The position numbers and the translations under genes are program-made. From Stratiolaelaps scimitus (Eukaryota > Arthropoda > Arachnida > Mesostigmata > Laelapidae), in assembly GCA_019614645.1 (NCBI GenBank), contig JABWDB010000001.1:27521501-27585500 (forward strand): a stretch of 64,000 nt of DNA. The letters run 5' to 3'. Under the pieces are notes generated by a model. It did no database searches. It saw nothing but the letters and a program-made list of their open reading frames with translations, and had not been told where the DNA came from. Positions 10,729-24,008 of this stretch are shown here, piece after piece (positions within the stretch are counted from its first letter, which is position 1; every line of letters starts with the position of its first letter).

Positions 10729-12974
10729 GCTCAGGGTAATAATACAAACGCACACACTAACAACAAATACGTAGATATACACACACACACTCATATATAT
10801 ATATATATATATATACACATATGTGCAATGGTATCTACCACATACGAAGCCAGACCAATTGGAGGAAGATGATGACCGTTTGAGTGGCCTCAGTTGGCCG
10901 CGCCGATTGCATTGGCCCTGCCCCGCTATTTGTGGCCCATGGTGTGACATCGTAGATGATGCTGGCCTAGCTGCTGTACCGGCTGTTAACCAAAAGATGG
11001 GCGGGTTTACTGCTGAACAACCAGCTAGATGTCGGCTGGATCCGAACCATCACTGACGACGACGCCGCCGCCGCCACCGTCTCTGCCGTATCGGCAGCGT
11101 CTCAGGCGGCACGACAGCGTAACCCCCGCTCGTTTTTCTGTTCAGTCGGACTCGCTGGCCGAACGTCTGATCGCTATTTATATATTTCTTGTTCTTGTTG
11201 TTGTTATTATTATTATTGTATCGTTATATAATGCGTCGCGCGCAGAGCGCGATTAAGTGCTCGGCCGTTTGTGCTCGACAACTCATCTCATCCCATCGAG
11301 TACGTAGGATGAGGAAACAAGACGGATAATAGACCCATCCGTGGTGAGCCCCCAGAGAGCACTAGACAACCCGGTTCGGTCGCCGTTACTGCCGGCAACA
11401 CTCAAACTGAAACGCAAAAAAAACGATTAGTTTTTATGTTCGATTCCCAGCGTCGCCTTTCGTCGTCTCTCCGCTGCTGTAGCTGTTTCCCCTTCGCTAG
11501 ATATATATATATATATATATATTGCTGGTGAACTTTTGATGATTGGATGAATCGCTTGAAAAAAAAGAAGAGTCACCGAAATGACAGCGTGCCGCGACAA
11601 CGATTTTAATGGTACGAACATACGATCACATACAAACACAAGATCTATGACGATATCGTCAAAAGAGCAGTGGCGTCATGGTGTGTCCCCGACGGTGTAG
11701 CATCTCGGGTCATTTTTTACGATCCTGGATTATTAGAGAACATGAAAAAAAAAAGGAAGAATCGACGGGTGACAACGACCGAAGCTCCGTCTGATATCGC
11801 AAGTCGCTATCTTATGTCTCATCGTCGTTCGCTCAGATAATCTTTTTTCAGCTAACGCGACGCAATGGCAGTTGTGATAGCGCTGCACCAGCTGTCGTGT
11901 AGTTAACAAGGGGCGGCCGAGGTTGAGTTCTTGGCCGAGTTCTTCTAATCCACTCGCCTTGTCATATTTGTAGAAACCGCGAACAAACCAGCGGCAAGCG
12001 TTGCGATTTGGGCATGTTATTATCCATTGAGTCGAGAGGGATTGGAGGAGAAAAGAGAGAGATATAACAGAAGATCGATAGAGATACAGGACACGGCGAG
12101 TTGGACGAGGTTCAATTGTGTCGAAATGACTAATACATAGTGAATAGGTCAAATTAGACTTGATTTTATGCTATGATATCTATGCGTAGCATCGATAGGT
12201 TTTACAATCGAAGGGCATGACACTCATATCGAATTATTGACATTGAAAATTGCGCACGCTTTTTAGAGCGAGCCAATGAATACTATAGATAATGGTGCAT
12301 TCATGGGCCGTAAATACAGCAAGCCCGCAGTCTCTTCACGCGTGTTGTGTTGCTGCTGGTAACACCCAACTTGTCAATGTCTTCAATTCACGTTCGTTCG
12401 TTCGAAGTTAGACAATGAATTGTATATCCGATATACATATATATATATATATAGATATATATATGATTTCTTCAGCGCCAAGTATACGCGCCTTATCAGA
12501 TTTTGCAGCTTACGTACACTTGACCTAGAGGTAACAAAAATACCCGGGCATCAGCTGTGATATATTCACTATGTATGTATATTTTTTTGCGTGTGGGTGT
12601 GTGTGTCCATGCGTGTGATAGGCCCAAAACAGTAGCTTTGATTTAAAATGCATATCATCGCCATCCCTCTCTTTGCTATCTTTTACTATGGGAAATTTCC
12701 CAATAGGATCGTTATCGTCTTTCACTGGCACTTCTTGGGTGTCGACGGTAGGTGAAGCAGCCGCAACAGTTCCATTTTGTTCAAATGTCCGAATGTGACA
12801 TTATTTATCTGTCGGTCAGCGATTCCGCCACCGCGGCCGGGTGGCTCCCAACATTGGATCGGTACATCACGCTGACAAATACCTCGAGCAGTAAATTTCC
12901 GTAGAGAGATTCAAGGGAACGTGGCAGCGAAGAAATGAAAAAGAATAAATCCTACTATAACAGCTTCACGCCCA

Positions 12975-12975
<1 letters not shown>

Positions 12976-13007
<32 letters not shown>
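12976..13007. repeat. (TA)n microsatellite
   Basis: Sixteen TA units. Another (AT)n at 13074-13094 runs into (GA)n at about 13096-13108. Confidence 0.95.
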
Positions 13008-13009
<2 letters not shown>

Positions 13010-13272
13010 TCTCAAAGAGCTTATTGGATTTAACTATTGTTTTCTACAGTGTAACGTATATGCATGTATACACATATATATATATATATATATACAGAGA
13101 GAGAGAGACTTTGTCAAGAAGATAACATATATAACGTTTCGTGTTGTTCACCCTACGTCGAAACGTTATCTGACAGATGTACTCGCAGGCAGCAGATTCT
13201 GCAGGACGATGGATCACGTGAACAGAGGAAGCTTTTCATTTAAATGCGATGTTTGGAGCGCGTAGGATAGGA

Positions 13273-13300
13273 TATAAAAGGCTCTGTATTCGAATCAGTC
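13273..13300 (+). promoter_or_regulatory. Candidate TATA box plus initiator
   Basis: TATAAAAG at 13273-13280 is followed by TCAGTC (A at 13297), an arthropod initiator. Spacing is 24 bases, short of the usual 28-33. A second, weaker initiator-like TCACTT has its A at 13304, 31 bases away. This is the best TATA/Inr pairing I noticed in the window. Confidence 0.4.
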
Positions 13301-13359
13301 GTCACTTGTCCACGTATCTCATATGAGCGACTAGACACTTGCAGCGGCATTCACATCGT

Positions 13360-13483
13360 ATGAGTACGCGCAAGTAAATAACAAGCAGTACAAGTGATAC
13401 ATTATCGAAAGTCTATACAAACAACAGATTTCTTTTTCAGTGGAAGATATGACAATGCGGCATTTCTTCTTCTAGGTACTTAA
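13360..13483 (+). CDS. Candidate tiny two-exon ORF downstream of the TATA box
   Basis: An ATG at 13360 opens four codons and two bases before a GTAAAT donor (13374). A 67-base intron ends in the strong acceptor TTTCTTTTTCAG (13440). Splicing gives MSTRNGRYDNAAFLLLGT and a TAA at 13481-13483, followed by AATAAA at 13515-13520. TATA box, Inr, a consensus short intron, stop and poly(A) signal thus fall in order within 250 bp. Without splicing the ORF is only five codons. Another reading is that these are a 5' UTR exon and the first coding exon of a longer gene, with a donor at TAG|GTACTT (13476). No homology is recognised and coincidence is possible. Confidence 0.25.
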
Positions 13484-14803
13484 ATTATATCTAAATTAAT
13501 TTATGCCTCGTATCAATAAAAAGCGGGTGGCGCGGGATTTCGCCAGGATTAGTCACGTGTCTACGCAAACCCCAGACACACACACACCCCTAGCTACACA
13601 TACACATACATACATATCGAAGTGTATTTTTGTCACACGAATCCGCAGCATCAACAAACGGCCGAACAGACCAATCGGGCTAGGTACCCGCCTGTGCCGA
13701 CCGACTGAAGCTGCGCTGACTCGAACGCATACGCTCACCTGGAGAATCTGGTCTGAGTCATTTGTATTCCCTCTGTTTTGCTGCTGCAGCTACCGCTGCT
13801 GCAGACTTGAAAGGTATCATCTGTCAAATATCGCGCTTCTTGGCATTACCACCGCCGTTTCTGTCTGATGTTGGCCGGTACACGCATGCGGCAGCGTGTA
13901 CCAGCCTCAACAGTGGTCGGCTACCGCCCGGCCGAAGGAGGGAGCCTGTATTGGACGGATGAAAGACGCGCGGGTCGTGAGATGTGTATATAATAATAAC
14001 TCCATTCGCTCGAACCGACATCGCGCTGAAATCTGGAGGCTGCCGAGACGTTCGTAATGTCTTGTCAATAGGGCGGCAGGAAAAAAACAATAGAATTTTT
14101 TAAACGAAAATTGTGACTTATATACGAATAATAATAATAATAATTATAACAATAATTATAAAATGGTTTCCTCCTAATAGTACGAGCAGGAAAACATATT
14201 AATGATTTACTTAGTTCTACATGAAATACAAATAGGTTGTTGTTATCAGCCGCTGAGCGTTACTTCTGTTTAGTGCATTCTGTTAATTAAGCGGTTACCT
14301 AAGCTATTCATTATCGTTCATTCATGTGGTGGACTGTTTTCACTATGTGGGCTGTATCCACTGAAACGGGAACGACAATAACATCCGAATTGAGTCGAGT
14401 CCGCCTCCTGACTACCGAATATGGATTAGCATATCTGAAAAGCTTGACTATGCCCTCTTAAGCACTGTTCTCGTTCTCAGTCCCGAGTGAAGTCTAGCGC
14501 CGATTCCGCTTGCACGGGGTCAAGAAAACAACGGGGTGGTAGGACTAATTACATTTATTTATTTATTTATTATAGATAATAAGTGATGGCTCGTAGATAT
14601 GGCCAGCGACGACAGCCGCGCCAGCACTGGCAACTACTGCGAACACAGCATTAATCGTTTGCAGTTCCCCGAGCCCACGAAGCCGTGAACTCACTCTCCG
14701 CTCGTTCCTCGCCGGGGGAATCGACGTGGGGGCCTCCATGACGTTGGCTTCGGTAGACTCTTGTGAGAAGGACGACCGGCTGAGATCTATACACCTTGTA
14801 CCG

Positions 14804-14863
14804 CTTATTTACCCCAATATACATATATATATATATATATATATTTATATTGGGGTAAATAAG
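14804..14863. repeat. 18-bp perfect inverted repeat around a (TA)n core
   Basis: CTTATTTACCCCAATATA at 14804-14821 is the exact reverse complement of 14846-14863. The 24 bases between are nearly pure AT dinucleotide, so the whole 60 bases could extrude as a cruciform. The unique arms show that the symmetry goes beyond the microsatellite itself. Confidence 0.92.
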
Positions 14864-15575
14864 TAACACATACTAATTGTGTGTGTGTTAGTATGTGCTC
14901 TCGCCACATTACGTTTCATGTGCAACGTGTGCCTCCGTGCCTCTGTGAGTGTGTGTGTGTGCATATATGTTGTGTGCTTTCACGACACGGAGCGTCGCGA
15001 CGTCGACGATGCCGCCACCGCCGCCGTCTACGAGGAGACGCTGCAGATGAGTCGAATTAGCAAATGCGGGCCACACACGACCACGATTGCGGCCATCCCC
15101 TGTCGACGATGATGTCGATGATGGTGGTGATTGTGCCCCACTGCGTTCTATTGCTAACCTTCTCGTGCTATCGCTGCTGATGCTGCTGTTGTTGTTCTTG
15201 CATTTGTGCTGTTGCTATTGTTGTTGCTGTTGGCGTCGTCGTTACTGATGTGAATGCTGAGACGGTGATGCTGGCGATGATGATGACAATAATTATCGTT
15301 ATTATTGTCTATCTTCGATCTAGGATGATTTGTACGTTGATGAACGGAGAAATGATTTATTGTTTTCTTGGTACACCTACCTACATATCTATTTGATCGA
15401 TAAACAACGACGGTGACAAGGCACAGCGCAACACAGGGAACCACGGCCAACGGAAGTGACACAGCGGAGGTGCCGTTACGGGATGGAGAAGGGTTTGATG
15501 CTTTTCTAATGATTCACTTATTATTGTTGGTAACTTATTTTATTTTGCAACGAACATCCAATTCCAACACACGTA

Positions 15576-15606
<31 letters not shown>

Positions 15607-15635
15607 GCGCACACCGTACGTGCTCGTACGTCGTT

Positions 15636-15840
15636 GAAATAACAATAATAATTCATCCTATTTTTACATGTCTATATTAAATATTGTAGCGTCGCTTATG
15701 TATGGTGCACATATGTGCCAACTCGTTTACTTATGATTATTTCATGAGATTATTCATAATGCCTATTTACTTGCTGCGTTCATTCGGCACGCAGAGGCAA
15801 CCAGAGCCTCAATTGCACATGGTGATATTTAGCTAATTGG
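15636..15840. promoter_or_regulatory. Complex AT-rich block with a 12-bp palindrome
   Basis: GCACATATGTGC at 15707-15718 is a perfect palindrome with a CATATG E-box centre. Nearby are TTATGATTATTTCATGAGA and TTTAGCTAATTGG. The block is not microsatellite-like. A regulatory role is only a guess. Confidence 0.2.
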
Positions 15841-18740
15841 AAAAGTTGCGCGGGTGGCAACGTCTTTTCGATTACAGCTCAGCGGGATCAGGTTGTCGTC
15901 AAATCGTCGTGAGTTGCGGCCACAGCATGATAAATGGGTTAATTCTCCATACGGACGTGAGACGGCTCGGGTGCGTTTATGGGGCGTGTTTTCTTCGGCA
16001 GCACAACCTCAGCCTATCACAATCCTCATAATGATATCGGTGCTCAATCGCTAACCCGTCGATGAGTACAAGATTGCCCTCCTTTGGATCTGTGGCCAAA
16101 TGGCCAACGGCTATAAATTCTATGCAGTGTTTCTTTGCTCTCAAAATTAACTATCAGACATATTTCATCAGCTCATTTCTGATCCGCCGTAGACAGTAGT
16201 GCTCAAGATGTTTGAATATGATTCCACTCAACATCAGTCAACAAGCTATTTCATTTTAGTCCAAACTCGTTGCCTGGGGCTCTATTGTGACAGCTTTCGG
16301 ACGAGAACAAGGCTAGCATTCGGAATCGAAGGGATCGGAGTTCATTCATTAAGTTCTCGCCGTTTCTTCTGGCGGAAAGAACTTTTCGACTTTAATTAAA
16401 TGCTGCTTAATATGCGTATCTCTTTTGAAACGAAATAGTAAAATGAACAGGTGAATATTCGATGTTGGGTCTCTGTTTCTCACTGGAAACACACCTATTC
16501 ACTATCTGATGCCCAAGCGGAGCGAGAGGAAACGGCGGAACTAGTTGACTGAACGATCATATGGAACTATGGAGTCTCAGCAAAATTAAATAATTATGTG
16601 TTGTTTTGGTCGATCTTTACATCTCGCACGAGTAGTTCTAGCGCTCTTAACATATCACTTTACGTCGAACCGAGCTTAAATCAAGGACGGACTCCGGCAG
16701 TTATGTGTAAATTGAATTAAAGCACTGCATTCGGTCAGCCTTAAATTCGACCTTATAGGTACAATCCGATTACACGCCTCATATAGCAATTGCTTCACTT
16801 TTCTGCACTGTCAAGCTGGTGATTATAGGTCCAATTATGAACTCGTAATTGCCAACTGAAATTTACAGTATTATAGAACGAGTCCAAACGCGGCAATGTT
16901 TGTTCGCCAGCTACTCGTTATTGGTGAAGATATTTATTTAAGACTGTTAAGTACAGAATAAGAGAGAGAGAGATATGAAGAACTGAAATGCGCGTTCCAG
17001 ACGAAAAAAGAGCCCGACTTTTGTGAAGATAAATATTGCACAATTCGATACCTCTGTGTGTGCGTCCAGCGTCTGTGCATCTAACCTGCCACACTTTGTC
17101 AACTACCTCCTGTGGCTACCGGGAACGTGACAGGCTCTGTCCGCCGAGAGAATTCCTTAAATTTGAGTACCCAATCGATTCTCCTTCTGATCTCAATGAT
17201 GGATAATCTACGAGAAATGGCTGCTTTCTGCCGAAACATCAATCATTATCGTATTGACCCTTATTGTCCTTTCGCTCTCCGGCTCTCCCATTGTGACGTT
17301 CCCAGTTGACGAAGCACTCAAGCTGTTACCACAACAACATCATTATCATCAGCGTCGTCCCTGCGGTTGTCGCCGCAGCCCGCCGTAGTAATCTATTATT
17401 ATTATTATTATTATTCTATTCGTTATTGTTAATGTCCGAACATTGCTTCTCATTGACATTCCCCTCTCGGGTGAAGCGGCGGAACAACGTGCGCTCCTGA
17501 AGATCACTCGATCAATCAGCTGGCCATGGCACAACTAACCGCATGGCAACACACCACGCTGCGGTGAGCTCGGACGATCTGATCGGTCAAGTCGGTCTGA
17601 CCGACACCAACAGGTACGTTGCATTATGCCACGTCTCGCGGTACCCGCAGCGGGCTGCTCTTTCTGAATCAGGATGAAACAGTGCAAAATCCAGGCAAAA
17701 CCTATCCCCGTCCGCCCCGGCTGATGATTGCATGGCCCCGTTTTCGTCTGGTGAGTCCGCACATCATGAGTTTAGCGTTATGAATACTGCGTTTGCTGTG
17801 TGGGATATTGGCAGTGACTGACGCCTGACACTCGTTCGTCTGCGTTACTGCGTAGAGAAAAGTGGACAGAGGGAATCGTGTGTTTTCTTCTAGAATTGTC
17901 CTTAAGGAACTGCCTTACTGGGACAATGTAAACCGATGAGAAACGTTTCGGGTGACGGCTTGGAAATATTATCGAGCGTGAACTAATTACAAACGAAATA
18001 CCATCGTTATCAGAGGTGCGTATACAAATGTGACGTTGTTCTCCATCGCTAATCTGTACTATTAGCTATTTTTATTAGAAGTATCCAAAACGGTTTAGGT
18101 GCAGAGAGCCTAGCCGTAATCGAATTGCAATGTCGTTTCTATATTTCCAGTAGTAGTCAGCCGATCCCTGTCACTTTACTAACTCTACAAACTCTCTTAG
18201 GAGCTCGCCAGCGAAATGACCATTTGCAGGTTGGGCCTTATGTCGGCAACACACAAGCGAGAATAGCACAGAGAGACCGCCACTCGAAGAAGTTCGATCG
18301 AGGACCTGCACTATATGTGTTGCGTAGCTCGTGCGTGCACGCATATATATACATACAGCTTAAAACGAAACCAGAAGATCCGACTCCTTTGGTGATTTCG
18401 GCGCTAGCTATGATTCAGGTTTTCGCGTTTTCGATACTGTGCATACTGTTTTATGAACACGTGTATATCTCTGTGTCCCTCGGATGTGTCAGTCTGAACG
18501 ATGCCGTCCAGCCATTGTGGCTAATAATAATAATAATAACAGCACTGCACTGACTAGCAGAACTGCTCCCGGCGGTTGTCTTCGTGGCCTATCGAGTGTC
18601 TTCCGCTGATGCTGCGAGACCAGCCAAAGTTTATGATACACATGACCCGACTGACAATACTGTCGATGGTGCCCAAATATCGGCCAATATCAGTCCAACC
18701 AGAATCGCTGCCACCGTTAGGTGCTACTGGTGTGCTTCTT

Positions 18741-18742
<2 letters not shown>

Positions 18743-18776
<34 letters not shown>
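18743..18776. repeat. (AT)n microsatellite
   Basis: Seventeen AT units. Confidence 0.95.
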
Positions 18777-18780
<4 letters not shown>

Positions 18781-19249
18781 GGATAGACGCATTCTAGACG
18801 GCTGTAACACACACATCAGCGAGCTGAACGATCGTTTCTTGGCGATTCCAACCGACCAGATCGCTGTTGCCGGCACCGCTGGTTTCAAAATAGCGCCACC
18901 ATGGCCAGAGATTAGGCTGTAAAATTCTGTCCGATCAACGAGAGCACGGAAGCGCTGCTGCCCTGCACACGGAGCACAGGTCACGACTCCTGGCCGGGTT
19001 GCGTGTTCCGTGCTAGGGCCACTGTCGACGCTATGGAAAGTCGCTACCAGCAGCTATCAGAGGCACCGCCTGCCGATATCTGCGAGCTATCAGAATATGA
19101 TATTGCCGAGAGGAAATGCGGCAGCAACAGTATCGCAGTGTATTTTCTCTCTCTCCGTCTCTGGCTATGATTAGGCACTTCGCAGTTGCCTCATCCAAAC
19201 TTTCGTGCATATCCAATCTACCGATAGATTTTTCGACCACGATATATAG

Positions 19250-19250
19250 A

Positions 19251-19291
<41 letters not shown>

Positions 19292-19292
19292 T
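19250..19292. repeat. Interrupted (AT)n microsatellite
   Basis: Long AT run broken by one ACAT. Confidence 0.95.
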
Positions 19293-21129
19293 CGAACTGC
19301 CGAGGGAGCCGATAGAGGACGATGGCGGCCAAAAGATAGATACAGCGAGAAAAATTATTACATCGCACATTTAGCTTCTTCGTTTTCGTTCCGACGTGTC
19401 ATCGGCTGGATAACAAATCAGAGCCAGTGAAGCGACAAAGCTGCGTGCGTTTGTTTGATTGGAATAACGAACTAAGGGGCAGGAATATAACGAGGGATAG
19501 CGAAACAGCATCATCATCATCACTATTATTCTATTATTTCAAACACGAGGGTCATTACTCTATGATTATGATTACTAACGTAAGTTATTACATGGCAGGC
19601 ACCGTTGTGCCTATGACAATGGAAACGACTTCTCTACCGGGCTTCTCTCACAGCTGCTTTCTGTCCGAAACACTCAATTCGCCACTCTCAGCGGATCCGG
19701 TTAGTCTCGTTCAGCAATATTTGTGGCGTATTCTCGGTGTCACATAATACAGACCCCATACCTGCCTACACCCCGTTCGTTCTGCTATGATTCCGGCACG
19801 AATGGCCGGTGAGCAGCAAAAACGATAAGCGAATCTGTTCTTTCAGAGACATTGATGACAGACTCGTTTTCGTTGGTGTCAGATAGTCCGCAATCGGCGA
19901 CTGGCACCGATACGCATGATGCTTGAATGATCGCGAGGAGCCCGTTGTTCGATGCTCGAGTCCAAGTTCTGCAATTCAGCAGTCAGCCCTCGAGGCTGTT
20001 GTGGTCAATTAGTCCAACCATGTATGCCCGCCACCACCAGTGAGACGTCGCCGGAGTACTTCATTGATTAAGAGCTTGAAGACAAAGGAGGGAAAGATTG
20101 GCCGGAGTGGTTTGCTTCCGAATGCACACGTACTACGAAGGCCACATTCATCACCATCATCGTTGGAGCTGTCCAAAATAGCTGAGTTTGCTAATTCCGA
20201 AGCCGAAGGAGTACGGGCGACTCGAACAACAACAACAACAACAACACAAACAGTGATAATAACATCAACAATTTTGTCATCCCTATCAAGGTATGCCAAT
20301 GCGTGCCGGCTGAGAGGTGAGGCAATCTTTCCTTCTGTCAACAAACGGCAAAGACAGAGGACAATCGACAATTGACGATGGATGACGAAGAGAATATAGA
20401 AAATTGTTTTGGTAGTTCAATAGACGTTATGCCCGTGCGCAGGCAATGAGGGCCACCGAATCGTTCGCGATAGATTGCGTCCTCCAAGCGTTCAGCTGTC
20501 GTTCGGCCGACGCGATGTGATGCTCTGAGAGTTGCTGATGTTTGTGAAGTTGCTGCGATTGCTGTTGTTTCTGCTACCGCGTTCCTGCCGCTGAGCTGAA
20601 GGGAAAGCGACGAAATTCCGACAATGCGGCGCTCGTGCTCGTCGAAAAAAAAAAGCACACACTAAAGCTGTCCAACTAGGAGTTCCTAAAGTACACAGGC
20701 AATCTTTCTATGCAATCCCATTATTACTATTATTATTATTATTATTATTATCGTAATGATAACAGTGGCCAGTTGGCTGAAGTTGGTTTCAGGTGACAGA
20801 AAGAACTGCTGTAGCTTAACGCTGACAGCCCGAATGAATATAAAAGTGATTGACAGAAATGGCAATTTCACCACGACGTGGAGCAAACGTGCCTGGAGCC
20901 GCCCTCCCCATGACGATGAGCCAATATTTAGACAACAGCAACAACCCGAACAGCAGCAACAACGATGAGAACACTCGATTGTTTTGTGTTTGTCAAACAC
21001 AACATCAATTGGTATCCTGTATGCGTTTGTGTTGAATTTTGAGTAATTAGGCATTTGAGTCTTTGTTTTTACCATATCTTCGAATGTCTTCGACTGGTCA
21101 GGAAATCGGACGGAGTTCGCAGCCAAGTT

Positions 21130-22330
21130 GCCTGCGAAGTTGTCTGTTTCAGTTCTACGAAACTTGACCAAGTGCCCCGTGGACATTTGTGCTGTATTTC
21201 GGGCTCTTTTATTTTGGGTTCATTTTCTGGAGAGCGAGCTCGACTGAACTTGCTTTGGCGCATCTCTGCCAGAGGATTTTCGGTACAATTGAAAAGGAGC
21301 GGATATGCTTTGGGGTGTTCTTGGATGTGAATTGGTTGCTACATGGGATCTTTACGCACATGCTCGAATGTCATGGGTGTGTGTCGACTGGTTCAGGTCA
21401 TACCTCACCAGGAGGACGCAGGCAGTTTAGGTCGGTAGTGTCGTATCCCGCTGGGAGGAGGTTGGAACATTGGGACGACTCAGGACTCGGTGCTTAGCCC
21501 CTCTAAGTTCGTTGTTTATATGAACTTTGCTCTGCTCAAGATTTGTGACGGTGATATCTGTAGGACTCTTCTATATGCCGACGACACTTCAATGCTATTT
21601 CAACTTGACCCCGCCAAGCTTACCACTGGGATTCAGAGGGCTCTGGAAATGATGAAATCGCAGACTCATCTGAGAGGCCTGGCACCATAGTGCTATGCGG
21701 TCATTGCGGCACTGCGGACCCTTAGGTAGATGGGAGTCCCGCGAGAGAGTCTTACCTTGATTTATAAAGCACTGCTTCTGCCTGTGCTTTGTTACGCACT
21801 AACCAACTGCGGAGAGGGCTATCTTTGAATATACCGCTGTGGTCAGGTTATCCAGAACAATGCTCTTAGGGCTATGTTCGGCTTAAGCCACAAAGTCTCT
21901 GTGGGGTATCTTTACACTTCGTGCGAGTAGTTCTGGGTTGATCAAAGTTACACGCGTTCAATATGTCGAGGGGTCTGATTCCATCGGAGACCGTCTTTAC
22001 ACTTACCGCTATTGCCAGTCGCTCTTATGATTGCAATACCATGTTTCTAGCATATTTAGTCTTTTCGGAATCGAGCAAGCCTACCGCTTGCCCTCACTGT
22101 GGAGTTCCCTCCCTCATGAACTGCGAGTACTTGCGTCGACTTGATAGTTCATCACCGAATTATAAGAACATATTAATATAATGTAGGTGGTGAAATGTAT
22201 GCCTACCTGTGTATAAATACAAACAAATATGTTCTGATGTTCTAAATGTTTGTGACACTCATTTACTGTTATTTTACTACGAGAACTTAAGCATTACTGC
22301 AATTGCCGTTCCGTCGATATACCACCAATT
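21130..22330 (+). pseudogene. Decayed non-LTR retrotransposon: reverse transcriptase and 3' end
   Basis: Fragments of a LINE reverse transcriptase appear in order. Near 21240-21330 is TELALAHLCQRIF...FGVFLDV, like the T-E-x-A-L and FLDL motifs that precede the first catalytic Asp. Then SPSKFVVYMN is at about 21495-21530 and the catalytic box LLYADDTS is at 21571-21594 (YADD at 21574-21585). After a gap come ALLLPVLCYALTNCGEG (about 21769) and the post-RT segment ALRAMFGLSHKVSVGYLY (about 21862). The YADD and later parts share one frame, broken by stops; the first part is in another frame, so there is at least one frameshift. A 3' end with CGAGAACTTAAGCATT lies at 22280, shared with 58166. It cannot be active. 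The clade is uncertain (Jockey/CR1-like order). Confidence 0.8.
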
Positions 22331-22339
22331 ATATTGTAT

Positions 22340-23971
22340 TATTTGTTCAGAACTACACACATACTTCATACGATGGCCAGCACACAATGAGTGGCTCTGC
22401 AGAATCTAGAGATCCCGTGAATGAATCCTTGGCTAATTTCTACCTTGGCGAATTCCCTCCCACAGAAATAATGTGCCATCCAACTGCAAAACTACATACG
22501 CTAGCTAATACATACGCTACCAGTTTATTGTGTGTTCAGCCATCTCATTTATGCAACTTGTCATTACACGGAGCGCGATCACAGAACGTTCCCAAAATGT
22601 CAAGAGTCATCGTTTCTGCTTTTGTTCGAGCTGCTGTTGTCCACCTTTTCTTCTCCGTATGGGGTGAGAAACATTTATTAATTTTCTAGCCAAGTTCAAG
22701 GAGCAAAGTATTACGTAAGTAGGCGATAAACGCGTCAGTTAGAACTACCAGGCGATAATTTACTCCTTTTTTTGTTTTCGCCAGCCTCTCTGCATATATA
22801 TATATATATATAGATATATATTAGTCTCTTTCAACTTAGCCCGTTTACATATGTGTGCATGAACTCACCTAGCCGGCAACGTCTCGCATCGCGTTGGCTG
22901 GTATAACGCCCGCTCTGTGCAGTGTTGTTATCTAATCGTTGTCGAAAGCCAAAAAAAAACGAAACGCAAAAACGGAGCAAAACTGTCACAATAAATATAT
23001 TGCCCCCTCCCCCCCCCCGTCTAGGTACCTCATCGTCGAGGTACCCGACTCATTTTGTGGCAACGGCTGCTGCCGCTTCTGGCGTTTCTGCCAGAGGAAA
23101 CAGAATGGGACGACGGCCGACCCCTCCGCTACTACTGTCCACGAACGAAGAATGAAGAAGACACCGAAGATGTCACACGTAGAGAGAGAGAGAGATAGAG
23201 AGATCGGGGGGCGCTCCGTAGCTCGCGTATCTCGTCTCGGCTTCCCAAAGCCACAGCAGGGCACGAACAGGAGCAATAGCGTCAACAGCAGCAGTAGCAG
23301 CAGCAGCATCGGCTTTCGTACGGGGCAGCGCTGGAGGTTAAGTTCAGCGAACCCAGTTGTGTGCTGCCGCCGCCGCCGCCACGTTGCCGCTTCTCTGTGC
23401 CAAAAGAGAGAGAGAGATGATCAAGGGTAGCAGTCACAGATTCGCAAACATACACGGCGAGACCTCGACGTCGACGACGACGACAACAACGAAAACGAGC
23501 AATGAAATGTTGTTGTTGTTGATTGATGATGCTGATTCGTGGTGATGATGCTGATTCGTGGTGATGATGATGGTGGTGGTGATGGTGATGAGGGGGAAAT
23601 CTGCAAAAGTCTGCTATCGTCATTTTTCGTTTTTCGCATCTCGTATTAAATTCACGCGCCGCCGCCGCCAAGTTCAAGGGAAGCGGAGCAAGGAGCGACG
23701 ATGTGTCTCTGCCGGCGTGTTGTGTTTGTGTGTGTGTGGTGGTGCACGAGGGAGGTGGATGATATCGTCGTTAGTGTTTTTCTCTTTTTTTTCCTCTCTT
23801 TCGTTACCTTTATTTATAGCGTTTTCGTTCGTTTGTTGGTAACATCGCTTTGTTGCTGCTTTGCTCTTGCTGCTACTGCTGCTGCTGCTGATGTCGCTGT
23901 CGTATGCCTGTTGTTGTTGCCGCTCTTGTCATTCCTGTGTCAGTTAGCATTGGGCCGTTTATTTGTTGTTG

Positions 23972-24008
<37 letters not shown>

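Larger units (their letters stand above)
9560..13260. other. No gene recognised; microsatellites and one complex AT block
   Basis: It has (CTG)n near 9692-9712, (TA)n at 10793-10815, 11501-11522, 12437-12464, 12976-13007 and 13074-13094, and the block at 10556-10728. ORFs of 60-139 codons show no known motif. Confidence 0.6.
13530..21120. other. No gene recognised
   Basis: It contains the hairpin at 14804-14863, (TA)n at 15582-15606, 18743-18776 and 19250-19292, and (TTA)n near 17396-17416 and 20720-20750. ORFs in 19.9-20.7 kb are open on both strands, with (CAA)n/(ACA)n repeats, and are not convincing. Confidence 0.6.

Noticed and set aside
10823..11056. ORFs on both strands, one with NPPIFW on the minus strand, considered as Ig4
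   Set aside because: No D-x-G-x-Y-x-C motif, no cysteine pair at Ig spacing and no clean splice borders.
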